Positions 43,475 to 52,629 are shown, counted from the first letter of the stretch. The stretch is 64,000 nt of DNA from VGEM01 sp033764265 (GCA_033764265.1 JANRJB010000112.1:3156-67155); one strand, 5' to 3'. The notes: generated from the sequence alone by a model not told the origin. Numbers and translations are program-made.

Positions 43475-43573
43475 ATGGATGCACGCACGTTTCTGACCGA
43501 GGCTTCAGCGCTGTTCGGCTTGATGGTGCTGGTTTACCTGTGGTCATTGTTGGCGCTGGCGCTGCAGGCCTGA
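43475..43573 (+). CDS. 32-residue single-pass membrane peptide under SOS control
   Basis: An ATG with a GGAGGA ribosome site (43465-43470) opens a 32-codon frame ending in TGA. A short polar start (MDARTFLTEAS) is followed by one hydrophobic helix at about 12-30 (LFGLMVLVYLWSLLALAL) and QA. It follows the double SOS box directly. The Caulobacter SOS-induced division inhibitor SidA is a 29-residue single-pass membrane protein, so a SidA-like role is the leading hypothesis; sequence homology is not established here. Confidence 0.75.
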   Translation: MDARTFLTEASALFGLMVLVYLWSLLALALQA

Positions 43574-43709
43574 GGCCCCAATCGCAAGACGGCCAATTTG
43601 ACTTCACCCGCAGGCGCACCTACCATTTGAGTTGTGGTCGTCCGCCTTGGTTCCACCAGTGGTGGGCCCGGCCGACCGAATTGGGAGCCCCGAAGCGGGG
43701 CGTAGGACG

Positions 43710-44117
43710 ATGAGCACCGCGCAGGTCGTCAATGTGACGATGGCGAGCACGGTCGCGCGCATGAGTTCGGCGCGCGCCGCGGTGGCATCCACGTTCCAAA
43801 CGGTTGAGGGCATCGACACTAATTCGCTGTCGGCTCGCGGCCGGGACCAAGCGCGTGCCCGCGACGACAACGATCAATACGATGCCGGCCGGTTGCGCCG
43901 GCGCAGCCCGCAGGTCATCGATCGGGTGATCAGCTTCGGCGGCGTGTTGGTGTCGCAGGAAGTGGGATCGGCCATCGTCCAGGCCCAGGCAGCGGCCGGC
44001 AAGATCGCCCCGACGCTTCATCCTGCCGACGCCGAGCGCGGCGTTTCAATCTACGAATTCAATCAGTCGCTGATGGGTGCGCCGCAGGTTACCACCGACG
44101 TGGGCGTGGTCCACTGA
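43710..44117 (+). CDS. hypothetical protein downstream of the SOS gene
   Basis: This 135-residue soluble protein was not recognised. Its first half is Ala/Ser/Arg-rich and its second half contains SPQVIDRVISFGGVLVSQEVGSAIVQAQ and an acidic-hydrophobic tail. A small hairpin GCCCC-N5-GGGGC (43687-43701) ends 8 nt before the ATG and could affect translation. It lies 136 nt after the micro-membrane gene on the same strand and may be read from the SOS promoter, though this is uncertain. Confidence 0.5.
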   Translation: MSTAQVVNVTMASTVARMSSARAAVASTFQTVEGIDTNSLSARGRDQARARDDNDQYDAGRLRRRSPQVIDRVISFGGVLVSQEVGSAIVQAQAAAGKIAPTLHPADAERGVSIYEFNQSLMGAPQVTTDVGVVH

Positions 44118-44130
44118 CCCGACACGGGCG

Positions 44131-44463
44131 CTACTTCCGCCACGCGCCGCTCGGCTCCATGTAGTACCATTTGTTTTCCTTGGCCCGCTGCACCTGCTTT
44201 TCGCCGGCGATGGCCTGGACCGCTTCGATCGGGGTCTGGTTCTTCTGTGCCACCTCGCGATAACTCTCCAAGCGGGCCTTATTGACGCTGTCGGCCAGGG
44301 CCACCACGTCGGCCGGCGCGCCGGTGGCGACCACGCCCACCAGGCCGTCGGGCCGTTCGCCGATCAGCCCCTGCGCGCGCGCCTGATCGAGATCGATGGC
44401 GGCGGCCGGCGCGGCGCCCAGCGCCAGCATGGCGGCGATGGTCAGAGTTTTTAGCACGTTCAT
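44131..44463 (-). CDS. ydbL: YdbL-like periplasmic protein (DUF1318)
   Basis: This 110-residue protein has a signal peptide (to about residue 22, PAAA). The mature DUF1318 domain contains LDQARAQGLIGERPDGLVGVV near 25 and VNKARLESYREVAQKNQTPIEAVQAIAGEK near 60. YdbL is encoded with YdbH and YnbE, which act in lipid transport between the membranes; YdbL appears to help that pair. It is last in the three-gene operon. Confidence 0.9.
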   Translation of the reverse strand: MNVLKTLTIAAMLALGAAPAAAIDLDQARAQGLIGERPDGLVGVVATGAPADVVALADSVNKARLESYREVAQKNQTPIEAVQAIAGEKQVQRAKENKWYYMEPSGAWRK

Positions 44464-44480
44464 GTTTGCGCTCCGTTCGC

Positions 44481-44672
44481 TCAGAAGATGCTCGGGTTGC
44501 CTTGGATCACGCTGTCGACGTCGCGGTCGACCTTGATCCGCACTTCCTGTTCGATCTTGACGTTGAGATTGATGACAATCGGCTTGTCGGGGGCTTCCAC
44601 TTTCACCGTCGGCGAGCATGCCGCCACCGTCCCGGCAAGCACGAACATCAATACGGCCGCGCGTCGCGACAT
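44481..44672 (-). CDS. ynbE: YnbE-like outer-membrane lipoprotein
   Basis: This 63-residue lipoprotein has a signal with lipobox VAAC at about residues 16-19. The rest, PDKPIVINLNVKIEQEVRIKVDRDVD near 27, is the YnbE pattern of alternating hydrophobic residues that adds strands to the end of YdbH at the outer membrane. The ATG at 44672 was chosen over an upstream start because it places the lipobox correctly. It is between ydbH and ydbL. Confidence 0.88.
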   Translation of the reverse strand: MSRRAAVLMFVLAGTVAACSPTVKVEAPDKPIVINLNVKIEQEVRIKVDRDVDSVIQGNPSIF

Positions 44673-44807
44673 CCACTCTGAAGTCGTTGGTTTCAGATCA
44701 GCCAGCTGACGCAGCATGTCGCGCTCCTTGGTGAATGCCGGATTTCGACCCTACGGGTGTCGGCGACATCGGGTCAATGCCGGCCGTGTCCTTAGTTGAG
44801 GCGGGAA

Positions 44808-47558
44808 TTAAGGCGGTGGTGCGGCGGCGCCGGCGCCGTTCACGCCGTTTTGTTCGATCGCGGACTGTTCCATGCGTCGCTTGATTTCGTCGGGTATCCG
44901 ATAACCAGCGAGGCTATCGGTTGCGATACGCGCCAGCGGGCCGTCAAGATTGAGGTTGAATTCGATCGGATACCCGCCATAGAGGCTTGGGTTGCGGCCT
45001 TTCAGTTTCACCGCCACGTTCAAGTCTTCAAGCGCGTTGCCATCGATGTTGGCGCGAAGCTCTTCGAACCGGAAGTCGGTCAGCGCCTGTAGCACCAGAT
45101 CTCCGCCACCTGCCAGCGCCGCCGGCGCCACCACCGGGCGATAGGCGACCGTACCCTCGCGGCCCGTCAGCTCGGCTTGAGTGATGAACAGGCCGCCGTC
45201 GCGCACCTCAAGCGGGATTTCGCCCGAGATCGTTCCTGTGCCGGTCAGCCCGTCGGTCGACGCCGCCGCAAGCAGTCGGTCGATGCGCGCACCGTTCAAC
45301 GTCAACACCAAGTTCGACGGCCGCCCGTCGAGGTGGATCACCGCCGGTTCGCCGGTGATGGTTCCGCCGGCGAAGTCAGCCGCAAAGCTATCGATCGACA
45401 TGGTGCCGTCACCCGGCAGACCCACCACGATCCGGCCGTCGGTCACCGGCGGGGTGATATCGACCGACTGAAACGTCAGCGTTTGCGATGCGGCGGCGCG
45501 CGGCGGCCAGGGTTGATCCAGCGCCACGGCGCCCGCCACGCCGCGCACGCGCACCGTACCGAGGTCGAAGTCGAGATCGTCGAGCGACAGTTGCATTGTG
45601 CCGGCGAAGCCCTGTGCGGTCGACCGCGCGCGCGCCGAGACGGCCACGCGTCCCTCGACCCGGTCGATCGGCAGCAACGATCCGGCCACGTCATTCCACG
45701 CGGTCGCGCCGGGGCCGAACCTCGTTTCGGGAACATCGAGGGCAACATCAAGCGGCTCATTGGCTGGTTGTGAAACCGAGAACGTGCCCAGCAGTGCACC
45801 GGTGGCGGTGAGAAGTTCGCCAGCAAGTTCGCTCTTTTCGGGCGTTGCGTTCAGCGTGGCGCGGAATGCCAGCGATGTGTCGGGCAAGGCGGCCAGCGCG
45901 CCGGTGGCCGATGCCGCGCCGGCGGCGACCAGCCGGCCGTCGATGCGTCCGGCTAGCCCGCCGGGCGTCGCCGTGACCGCGAAATCCGGCACCACCGCGA
46001 TGGCCGGACCGATACCGATCTTGCCGCCCTCGGCCGTGACCGCGAAACGATATCCGTCCCCGGGCGTCGCATAGCCGCTGACGCCGACGCGCGGCAGGGC
46101 AACCGTGATGGGCATGGCCATAGCGTCGGCCCGTATCGACAGCGGCACCGACACGTCGAGGTCTGCGGCGATCGACACCGCGTTGCCAAAGACCACGTTG
46201 AGCTGACGGCGCGGATTGTCGGCGGCAAGATGGACGGTCTGCGCGCCCGGAAGCGCCGCGACGCCCGGTACGACAAGGTCGGTTGCCGCAGCGGTCAAAT
46301 CCGCGAAGTCGAACGACAGCGACAAGCCGTCGAGCCGCCAGTCGCCACGGCCGGTCAGTCGGGCTTCGGGCACCGATAACGAAATGTCAGCGATGTCCTG
46401 GGCGTCCGCCGCGAGCGTGAACTCCCCGCTCGCAATAACCGCTGGCCCGGTAATCTCGGTTAGCGCGACTGACGCGGACAGGCGACCGTCGCCGTAGGGC
46501 ACCTTGGATACCGCGAGGGACAGTTCGGGGAACGCAAGATCCTGCCCATGGATCCAGCCGTCGATCACGGTGCGCAGGCGGGCCTGGTCAAGCGTTGCAT
46601 CCGCCACCGCATCGATGGTCCATCGCGAGCCATCGCCGGACGCCGCACGCTCGGCCGAGAAAGCACTGCCGTTCCGCCCTGACAGCACAAACGAGGCGTG
46701 CGCTGCGCCCTCAAAGCCCGGCCAAATCGACGCCAGCGATTCGACGGCCGCCGGGCCGAGCGCGGCGACAAGCGGCCGGGCGAAGCGGCCGTTGATCGTG
46801 GTTTGGGCTTCTGTCGCCGTCAGTTGAACCGACAGGGCGACGTCGAGGTTTGTTAGGGCGTTGCCGACCGGAAGGCGCGCGACATCGGCGCTCACGCTGC
46901 CGGTCCCGCGCCAAGCCGCGAGATCGGAACCCGCGGCCAAGCCCGACCACGACAACGCGCCCGACACACCCTCGCCGGATATCGCGGCTTGCAATGTGCC
47001 CTGCCAACTGCCCGGACCGACCGCGGCCAGATCGGCACCCAGCACCGTATCGATCGCCCGGTCTTGCAAGGTGAGCCGCAGTTTCGCCGCGTCGACGACG
47101 AGCGCATCAAGCGGCGGTCGGTTCTTGGATTCGGATTCCGCGGTACCTGGCGCGCCCGGTTCTCCCGGAGAAGACGGGCCCAAAACCGTTTCGCCGAGCC
47201 GCCAGTTCGATCCGTCCCAGGCGAGTGCGATCTCGGCATTGTGCACCGTCAGCCGTGCCACCCGCCGCTGCAACAGATCGCCGGGGGCATAATCGGCCCG
47301 CAGCAGGCCGATCCGCGCTGCGCCGCCAGCCAGCGAGATCGCACGCGCCTCGACCCCCCAAAGCGAAGCCTGGACCACGTCTATCGATGCGGGCCCGAGT
47401 CCCCGGGCATTGAGGGCGCGCACTGCGCCCCATTGCACCAGCGCCGGGGCTGCCACTGCCGCCGCCGCCACGGCGGTAAGTCCGCCCAAGGACCAGATTG
47501 CAACGCGCAGCGCGGCGCGTCCGGCGCGGGAAGCGGGCGGCGAGGGCTCTGTCGTCAC
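44808..47558 (-). CDS. ydbH: YdbH-family intermembrane lipid-transport protein
   Basis: This protein of about 916 residues has one N-terminal anchor helix (about 18-36) and a very long all-beta periplasmic body, the AsmA-like bridge fold shared with TamB and YhdP. Repeating strands such as GRPSNLVLTLNGARIDRLL near the C-terminal end and the YnbE and YdbL genes just downstream make YdbH likely. These bridges carry phospholipid to the outer membrane. The GTG at 47558 is a likely start; the frame is open to 47624. Confidence 0.88.
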   Translation of the reverse strand: MTTEPSPPASRAGRAALRVAIWSLGGLTAVAAAAVAAPALVQWGAVRALNARGLGPASIDVVQASLWGVEARAISLAGGAARIGLLRADYAPGDLLQRRVARLTVHNAEIALAWDGSNWRLGETVLGPSSPGEPGAPGTAESESKNRPPLDALVVDAAKLRLTLQDRAIDTVLGADLAAVGPGSWQGTLQAAISGEGVSGALSWSGLAAGSDLAAWRGTGSVSADVARLPVGNALTNLDVALSVQLTATEAQTTINGRFARPLVAALGPAAVESLASIWPGFEGAAHASFVLSGRNGSAFSAERAASGDGSRWTIDAVADATLDQARLRTVIDGWIHGQDLAFPELSLAVSKVPYGDGRLSASVALTEITGPAVIASGEFTLAADAQDIADISLSVPEARLTGRGDWRLDGLSLSFDFADLTAAATDLVVPGVAALPGAQTVHLAADNPRRQLNVVFGNAVSIAADLDVSVPLSIRADAMAMPITVALPRVGVSGYATPGDGYRFAVTAEGGKIGIGPAIAVVPDFAVTATPGGLAGRIDGRLVAAGAASATGALAALPDTSLAFRATLNATPEKSELAGELLTATGALLGTFSVSQPANEPLDVALDVPETRFGPGATAWNDVAGSLLPIDRVEGRVAVSARARSTAQGFAGTMQLSLDDLDFDLGTVRVRGVAGAVALDQPWPPRAAASQTLTFQSVDITPPVTDGRIVVGLPGDGTMSIDSFAADFAGGTITGEPAVIHLDGRPSNLVLTLNGARIDRLLAAASTDGLTGTGTISGEIPLEVRDGGLFITQAELTGREGTVAYRPVVAPAALAGGGDLVLQALTDFRFEELRANIDGNALEDLNVAVKLKGRNPSLYGGYPIEFNLNLDGPLARIATDSLAGYRIPDEIKRRMEQSAIEQNGVNGAGAAAPPP

Positions 47559-47674
47559 GGACGATGACCTGGAGTTGAAGACAGGGATTGGTATTTTCTT
47601 AACCTGGGCGACCAACAGTACCATTACCCGCGGACAGAGGCCAAAGTGGCCGCGTCCGCGCGCCGCCTTGAACC

Positions 47675-48256
47675 ATGCCCGACGACCGCCGCGCCATGCA
47701 GCCGACCGCCGTTGAATCCGGTTTCGAAGTGGTGATCTGGTTCCTCGATCGGGCCATCGCCGACGGGGAATACCTGCAGCCGCAAAAGCTGCAGCGATTG
47801 CTGTACCTTGCCCAGGCTTACTATGGCGTGGCCAAGCACGGCCAGAAACTGATGCCGGCGACCTTCATCGCCGCCGACGACGGTCCGCTTGAACCGACGC
47901 TGTTCCGCGCTTTCGAGCGCGGCCGGCCGGCGGTCGACGTGCGCCCGATCGAGGCGGACGTCCAGCACGTGCTCGACAGCATCTGGCGCCAGTTCGGCGC
48001 CCATTCCACCGACCGTCTGACCAAGCTCGTGCAACGCCATCCGCCCTATGTCGAAGCCTACGACGCCGCGCCGCTCAGCGAGATTCCATTCGAGAACATG
48101 ATCAAGTTTTATGGCACGCAAGGGCTGAAACGGCGGCAGAACAAAGGCAACATCGACGTCACGCCGGTCGACAAGGTGCTGCGGCCGAAGGTCTTGCGCA
48201 ATCACGACGGCAAACCGGTCAACGTGCGCCGCTGGGCCCCGCGCCGGGTGGATTGA
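47675..48256 (+). CDS. Panacea-domain (SocA-like, DUF4065) protein
   Basis: This 193-residue protein has the Panacea domain: FEVVIWFLDRAIADGEYLQPQKLQRLLYLAQAYY (split) at about 17-50 and FIAADDGPLEPTLFRAF near 64. The domain neutralises toxins in many toxin-antitoxin systems, and SocA of Caulobacter delivers the toxin SocB to ClpXP. No toxin partner is next to it, so it is either an orphan antitoxin or an adaptor. The C-terminal 70 residues are basic and may bind nucleic acid or a partner. Confidence 0.8.
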   Translation: MPDDRRAMQPTAVESGFEVVIWFLDRAIADGEYLQPQKLQRLLYLAQAYYGVAKHGQKLMPATFIAADDGPLEPTLFRAFERGRPAVDVRPIEADVQHVLDSIWRQFGAHSTDRLTKLVQRHPPYVEAYDAAPLSEIPFENMIKFYGTQGLKRRQNKGNIDVTPVDKVLRPKVLRNHDGKPVNVRRWAPRRVD

Positions 48257-48309
48257 GGCGGGCCCCTTCGTCTACACTGCGCCGATCGCGCGTTACCGTG
48301 GAGTTCGTG

Positions 48310-48849
48310 ATGTTTCGTCGGCGCGTCCTGGCGTGGTTGATCGCCGCTCTGGTGTCGGTCCCGGTCGGCGCGCAGGCGCAGGCGCTGAAACCGCACGAAC
48401 CGCTCAACCCGGCCAAGGCGCAATCGTTGCCGCTGACGCCGCTGGTGATCGAGATCGACGGCGCGCGCCACGCGTTTCAGGTCGAACTCGCCGACACCGA
48501 CGCCACGCGCACCATCGGCCTGATGCATCGCACCTATCTCGCGCCCGACCGCGGCATGCTGTTCGACTTCAAGCGGACGCGCGACGTGGGCATGTGGATG
48601 CGCAACACCTTCATCTCGCTCGACATGCTGTTCATCGACCGCGACGGCCGCGTGATCGCGGTCGCCGAGCGCACCAAACCGCACTCGGAACAAAGCATCG
48701 GCCCCAATCGTCCGGTGTTGGCGGTGCTGGAACTTGCGGCCGGCACCGCGGCCCGCATCGGCCTGAAGCCCGGCGCGATGGTGCGCCATGCGATGTTCGG
48801 AACCGACCCGGGCGCGCCGCTGCCCCCTGCGACGGCCAAACAACCTTAA
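48310..48849 (+). CDS. exported DUF192 protein
   Basis: This 179-residue protein has a signal peptide (to about residue 24, AQAQ) and a DUF192 domain: FQVELADTDATRTIGLMHRTYLAPDRGMLFDF (split) near 59, MWMRNTFISLDMLFID near 97 and VLELAAGTAARIGLKPGAMV near 139. The fold is known but the function is not. GGAG precedes the ATG by about 6 nt. The last 111 bp occur again at 51859-51969. Confidence 0.9.
   Translation: MFRRRVLAWLIAALVSVPVGAQAQALKPHEPLNPAKAQSLPLTPLVIEIDGARHAFQVELADTDATRTIGLMHRTYLAPDRGMLFDFKRTRDVGMWMRNTFISLDMLFIDRDGRVIAVAERTKPHSEQSIGPNRPVLAVLELAAGTAARIGLKPGAMVRHAMFGTDPGAPLPPATAKQP
48738..48848 (+). repeat. direct repeat copy 1: 3' end of the DUF192 gene
   Basis: These 111 bp match 51859-51969 without gaps at an offset of 3121 bp. 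The first 63 bp are identical and 9 mismatches fall in the remainder by my count. This copy is inside the intact gene. Confidence 0.85.
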
Positions 48850-49231
48850 GGGCTGCGTCGCCAGCGTGCCCGGATGGCCCGCTGCAGTCAGTGGTTTTGA
48901 ATCTCTGGCTGTTGCTGATCGTCCCGGTCGGGCGGTCTTGGGGGCTTCCCACACCACCGCCGGGGCCACGATCCACAGTCATCGCCAAGCGAGGGAATTG
49001 GCGGTTCCGGCCCAAGGATAACATTGGCGGCAGCGGGGACTAACCAACCGGTGAAGCGGACCTAGGCTATTGAAAACGTGGCTGCAAACGAGGTGAGAAG
49101 CCTTCATTCAGCAGGGTTTAACAGTCGATTACTGGGCATTTTACCCAAGATTGTTGTCAGACGGACACAGAGTTATGCTGGTGTTCGCGTCCGGGAATCA
49201 TCCGGGGGTCGTGGCGCAATGGGGAACATCG
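48850..49231 (+). other. 382-bp leader region of the TonB receptor
   Basis: No convincing gene lies here. It is less GC-rich toward its end. A promoter-like pair TTGTTG (49151-49156) and TATGCT (49174-49179), spaced 17 bp, lies 53 nt before the receptor ATG. No Fur-like palindrome or riboswitch-like fold was recognised. Confidence 0.5.
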
Positions 49232-51712
49232 ATGACGCTTTTGTGCAAGAAACCAGCGCTGATGGTCGCAACCGCGCTGTCAACCGTCCTGATGATGTCC
49301 TCCGCGCCAGTGCTGGCGCAGGAGTCTCAGCAGAAGGCGACGGCTGATCTTCTGGAAGAAATTGTTGTGACTGGCACGCGCCGGATCGACCGGACAGTCG
49401 CCGACTCGCCAGTGCCGATCGATGTTGTCTCAAATGTCGAGCTGCTGAAGTCGGGCTCCGGTGAGGTCAACCGGATCCTCAATCAGCTGGTCCCGTCTTA
49501 TAATTTCCCGCAGCCGACGATCACCGACGGCACCGACCACATACGGCCTGCAACGTTGCGTGGTCTCTCGCCCGACCAGACCTTGGTGCTGATCAACGGC
49601 AAGCGCCGCCACCACACTTCGCTCCTCAATCTGAACGGCTCTGTCGGGCGAGGCTCGACCGCAGCTGATTTGAACACAATTCCTGCCGCCTCCATTCAGC
49701 GCGTCGAAATCCTGCGCGATGGAGCTGCTGCGCAATACGGCTCCGATGCGATTGCCGGCGTCATCAACATCATCCTGAAAAACGCACCCGAAGGCGGTTC
49801 GGTCACAGTTAACTTGGGTACCCATTACGAGGGTGACGGCGATCTTTATCAGGTCGTCGGCAACGCGGGTGTCGGCCTTGGCGACGACGGCTATCTCAAT
49901 ATGTCCGCCGAATACCGCCATCGTGGGTTCACCAACCGCCAGGGTGCCGACGCCCGGCAGCAATACAACAACTTACCCGGGGGCGTTCCCGATCCCCGCG
50001 AGGCGACAATCAACCGCACCAGCAACTTCAAGTACGGCGACAGCAAAGTCGAGGACGCCAACATCGTCTATAATCTTGGCATTCCGCTCAGTGGCGAGAT
50101 CGAACTCTATTCCTTCGGCAACTACGGCAAGCGCGAGGGCAAGAGCGGTGCCACCTGGCGCCGCCCGCGCGATATCAACAATGTCCGCGCCATCTACCCC
50201 AATGGATTCCTTCCATTTATCACGTCTGACATCGACGACGCGTCGGTGGCCGTTGGCGTGAAAGGTGGCGATGACTTCCGTTGGGATGTAAGCGCCGTTT
50301 ACGGCAACAACGACTTCCCCTTCGGTGTCGAGAATACGCTCAACGCCACCTATGGTGCGCAAAGCCAGACGTCTTTCGACGCCGGCGACCTGGGTTATGA
50401 GCAGTTCGTCGCCAACGCTGATTTCGGCACCGAGGCCGAGATCGGCTTGCCCGAGCCAGTCAGCATCGCCTTCGGCGCTGAGTGGCGTCATGAGAACTAT
50501 ACAATGGGCGCCGGCGAGCTGGCGTCATATGCCGACGGCGGGCGCACTTTGCTGACCGAACCCGGTCGCCAAGACGCGACTACGCCGAGCGCGCCGGGCG
50601 CTCAGGGTTTCCCCGGCTTTCGCCCGAGTGATGAGGTTGATGCGAACCGCCACTCGATGTCGGCTTACATCGACCTTGAAACCAATCTGACCGATGCATT
50701 CCTGCTGTCCGTCGCCGGCCGCTTCGAGGATTACTCGGACTTCGGCTCGACCGTATCGGGAAAGGTAGCCGGCAAGCTCGACGTCACCGATAGCTTCGCA
50801 ATCCGCGGCGCTCTTTCCAACGGTTTCCGTGCCCCGTCTTTGCAGCAAAGTTTCTTTTCGTCGACAGCGACGAATTTCATCGGGGGCATCCCCTTCGAAG
50901 TCCGCACGTTCCGCGTCAACGACCCAATCGCCAAGCTCCTCGGCGCCGAGGAGCTCGACGCCGAGAAGTCGATCAATATGAGCTTTGGTTTCACGACCCA
51001 GCCGATCGACGGCCTCAACATCACGGTCGATGCCTATCGAATCGACATCGACGATCGCATCGTCCTTTCGGAAAACTTGACCGGAACGGCAGTGCAGAAT
51101 TTCCTGACCTCGCGCGGGTTTCCGGGTGTGACGGGAGGGCGCTTCTTCACCAACGCGATCGACACCCGCACCGAGGGGATCGACATCGTCGCCAACTACC
51201 GCACCGACGTGGGCGACGGTAACCTCGGCCTAACATTGGGAGCGAACTTTAACGACAGCGACGTCAAATCGGTGAAGGGCAACCCCTCAACGCTGACGGC
51301 GCTTGGCCTGCAACTCAACCGCTTCGCGCGCGTCGAGGAAGGCCGTTTCACTGTCGCCCAGCCCAAGAACAAGATCAACCTTGGCGTCAATTATGCCATC
51401 AGCGCGGTCGACATCAACTTGCGCGCCAATCGCTATGGCAAGTTCACCTCGCGGAACGCCAATCCGTTGGCCGACCAGACCTTCGGCGCCGAATGGGTTG
51501 CCGACATCGAGGTGGGCTACGACGTCACCGACAACTTCAACCTCGCGGTTGGCGCGAACAACGTGCTTGACCAGTATCCCGATCGAGTTCCGCTGGTGCC
51601 GACACCTCCAGCGGTGACCGCCAACGCCAATGGGTTCGCGCAGTATTCCAACTTCTCGCCATTCGGCTTCAACGGCGGCTTCTACTACGCGCGCGCGACC
51701 TACAGCTGGTAA
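49232..51712 (+). CDS. TonB-dependent outer-membrane receptor
   Basis: This 826-residue receptor has a signal peptide (to about residue 29, VLAQ) and a TonB-box-like EEIVVTGTRR near 42. Its plug domain contains RPATLRGLSPDQTLVLINGKRRH near 104 and VEILRDGAAAQYGSDAIAGVINIILK (split) near 155. A 22-strand barrel follows, ending ARATYSW with the C-terminal aromatic. ATG 49232 has GGGGA 6 nt upstream. Substrate is unknown; the barrel resembles sphingomonad-type receptors. Flanking repeats and softer codon use suggest it was acquired. Confidence 0.93.
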   Translation: MTLLCKKPALMVATALSTVLMMSSAPVLAQESQQKATADLLEEIVVTGTRRIDRTVADSPVPIDVVSNVELLKSGSGEVNRILNQLVPSYNFPQPTITDGTDHIRPATLRGLSPDQTLVLINGKRRHHTSLLNLNGSVGRGSTAADLNTIPAASIQRVEILRDGAAAQYGSDAIAGVINIILKNAPEGGSVTVNLGTHYEGDGDLYQVVGNAGVGLGDDGYLNMSAEYRHRGFTNRQGADARQQYNNLPGGVPDPREATINRTSNFKYGDSKVEDANIVYNLGIPLSGEIELYSFGNYGKREGKSGATWRRPRDINNVRAIYPNGFLPFITSDIDDASVAVGVKGGDDFRWDVSAVYGNNDFPFGVENTLNATYGAQSQTSFDAGDLGYEQFVANADFGTEAEIGLPEPVSIAFGAEWRHENYTMGAGELASYADGGRTLLTEPGRQDATTPSAPGAQGFPGFRPSDEVDANRHSMSAYIDLETNLTDAFLLSVAGRFEDYSDFGSTVSGKVAGKLDVTDSFAIRGALSNGFRAPSLQQSFFSSTATNFIGGIPFEVRTFRVNDPIAKLLGAEELDAEKSINMSFGFTTQPIDGLNITVDAYRIDIDDRIVLSENLTGTAVQNFLTSRGFPGVTGGRFFTNAIDTRTEGIDIVANYRTDVGDGNLGLTLGANFNDSDVKSVKGNPSTLTALGLQLNRFARVEEGRFTVAQPKNKINLGVNYAISAVDINLRANRYGKFTSRNANPLADQTFGAEWVADIEVGYDVTDNFNLAVGANNVLDQYPDRVPLVPTPPAVTANANGFAQYSNFSPFGFNGGFYYARATYSW

Positions 51713-51858
51713 TCGATGGCGGGCGCGAACCCTTGATGACGATGGCAAATGCAATGTTCAGCGGAGTTACCGTACTGGACCATAACTTCGGATGTCCCTC
51801 GCTGAAGGGCACATCTTCAATGTCGTTTTGATCGGAGAGTTTGAGCCGGCGTCGGACC

Positions 51859-51969
51859 GGCCGGCACCGCGGCCCGCATCGGCCTGAAGCCCGGCGCGAT
51901 GGTGCGCCATGCGATGTTCGGGACCGACCCGGGCGCGCCGCCGCCCGCCACGCCTCCGAAACAACCTTA
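51859..51969 (+). pseudogene. truncated duplicate of the DUF192 gene 3' end (repeat copy 2)
   Basis: This fragment encodes the last 36 codons and stop of a DUF192 protein (GTAARIGLKPGAMVRHAMFGTDPGAP). It has no start, signal or domain core. It matches 48738-48848 with about 92% identity. It ends 3 bp inside the stop of the convergent methyltransferase gene at 51967, and it and copy 1 bracket the TonB receptor. Confidence 0.8.
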
Positions 51970-52629
51970 GCGTTTGCGCGCCAGCGTCAGTCCGTCGCCG
52001 ATCGGCACCAGGCTGACGGTCACGCGCTCGTCCTTGGCGATTTTCTCGTTCAGCGCGCGAATGGCTTTGGTGTCTTCTGTTTGATTGGTCGGATCGATCA
52101 CGCTGCCCGACCACAGCACGTTGTCGATGGCGATCAGGCCGCCGCGGCGCACCAGGTTCAATGCGCCCTCGTAATAAGCACCGTAATCGTTCTTGTTGGC
52201 ATCGATGAAAGCGAAATCGAACGTGCCGGACTGGCCTTCGGCGATCAGCTGTTCGATGGTCGCGGTGGCGGGCGCGAGCCGCAGGTCAATGCGGTCGGCC
52301 ACGCCCGCCTTGGCCCAATGCCGCCGGGCGACGGCGGTGAACTCCTCGCTCACGTCCAATGCGATCACGCGGCCCTTTGGCCCCATCGCCTTGGCCGCGC
52401 ACATCGCCGAGTAGCCGGTGAACACGCCCACTTCCAGGGTCTTCTGCGCCCCGATCAGTTCCAACAGCAGGATCAGGAACTGGCCCTGCTCGGAGGAAAT
52501 CTGCATCATCGCGCGCGGATGCTTGGCCGTTTCCTCGCGCAAGGCCCGCAAGTCGGCGTCCTCGCGCCCGCCGACACGACGCACGTAGTCGAGCAATTCG
52601 GCGCTCAGGCCCAGCGTTTCACGCGACAT
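51967..52629 (-). CDS. class I O-methyltransferase (CCoAOMT-like)
   Basis: This 220-residue protein has the O-methyltransferase family 3 pattern: QGQFLILLLELIGAQKTLEVGVFTGYSA (split) with motif I near 63-73, GRVIALDVSEE near 85, and the metal-site motifs FDFAFIDANKNDY near 137 and LIAIDNVLWSG near 164. Such enzymes methylate catechol-type hydroxyls with SAM and a divalent metal. No signal peptide. It is the last gene of the run beginning at 57373 and sits 19 nt behind a His-elbow hydrolase. Confidence 0.92.
   Translation of the reverse strand: MSRETLGLSAELLDYVRRVGGREDADLRALREETAKHPRAMMQISSEQGQFLILLLELIGAQKTLEVGVFTGYSAMCAAKAMGPKGRVIALDVSEEFTAVARRHWAKAGVADRIDLRLAPATATIEQLIAEGQSGTFDFAFIDANKNDYGAYYEGALNLVRRGGLIAIDNVLWSGSVIDPTNQTEDTKAIRALNEKIAKDERVTVSLVPIGDGLTLARKR

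Noticed and set aside
43632..43709. An earlier start for the gene at 43710
   Set aside because: The extra 26 residues are low in conservation-like features and include a GC hairpin just before the ATG; the shorter start is simpler, though the true start is not proven.
48850..49231. A riboswitch or small gene in the TonB receptor leader
   Set aside because: No known riboswitch core, cobalamin box or open frame with a good ribosome site was seen.
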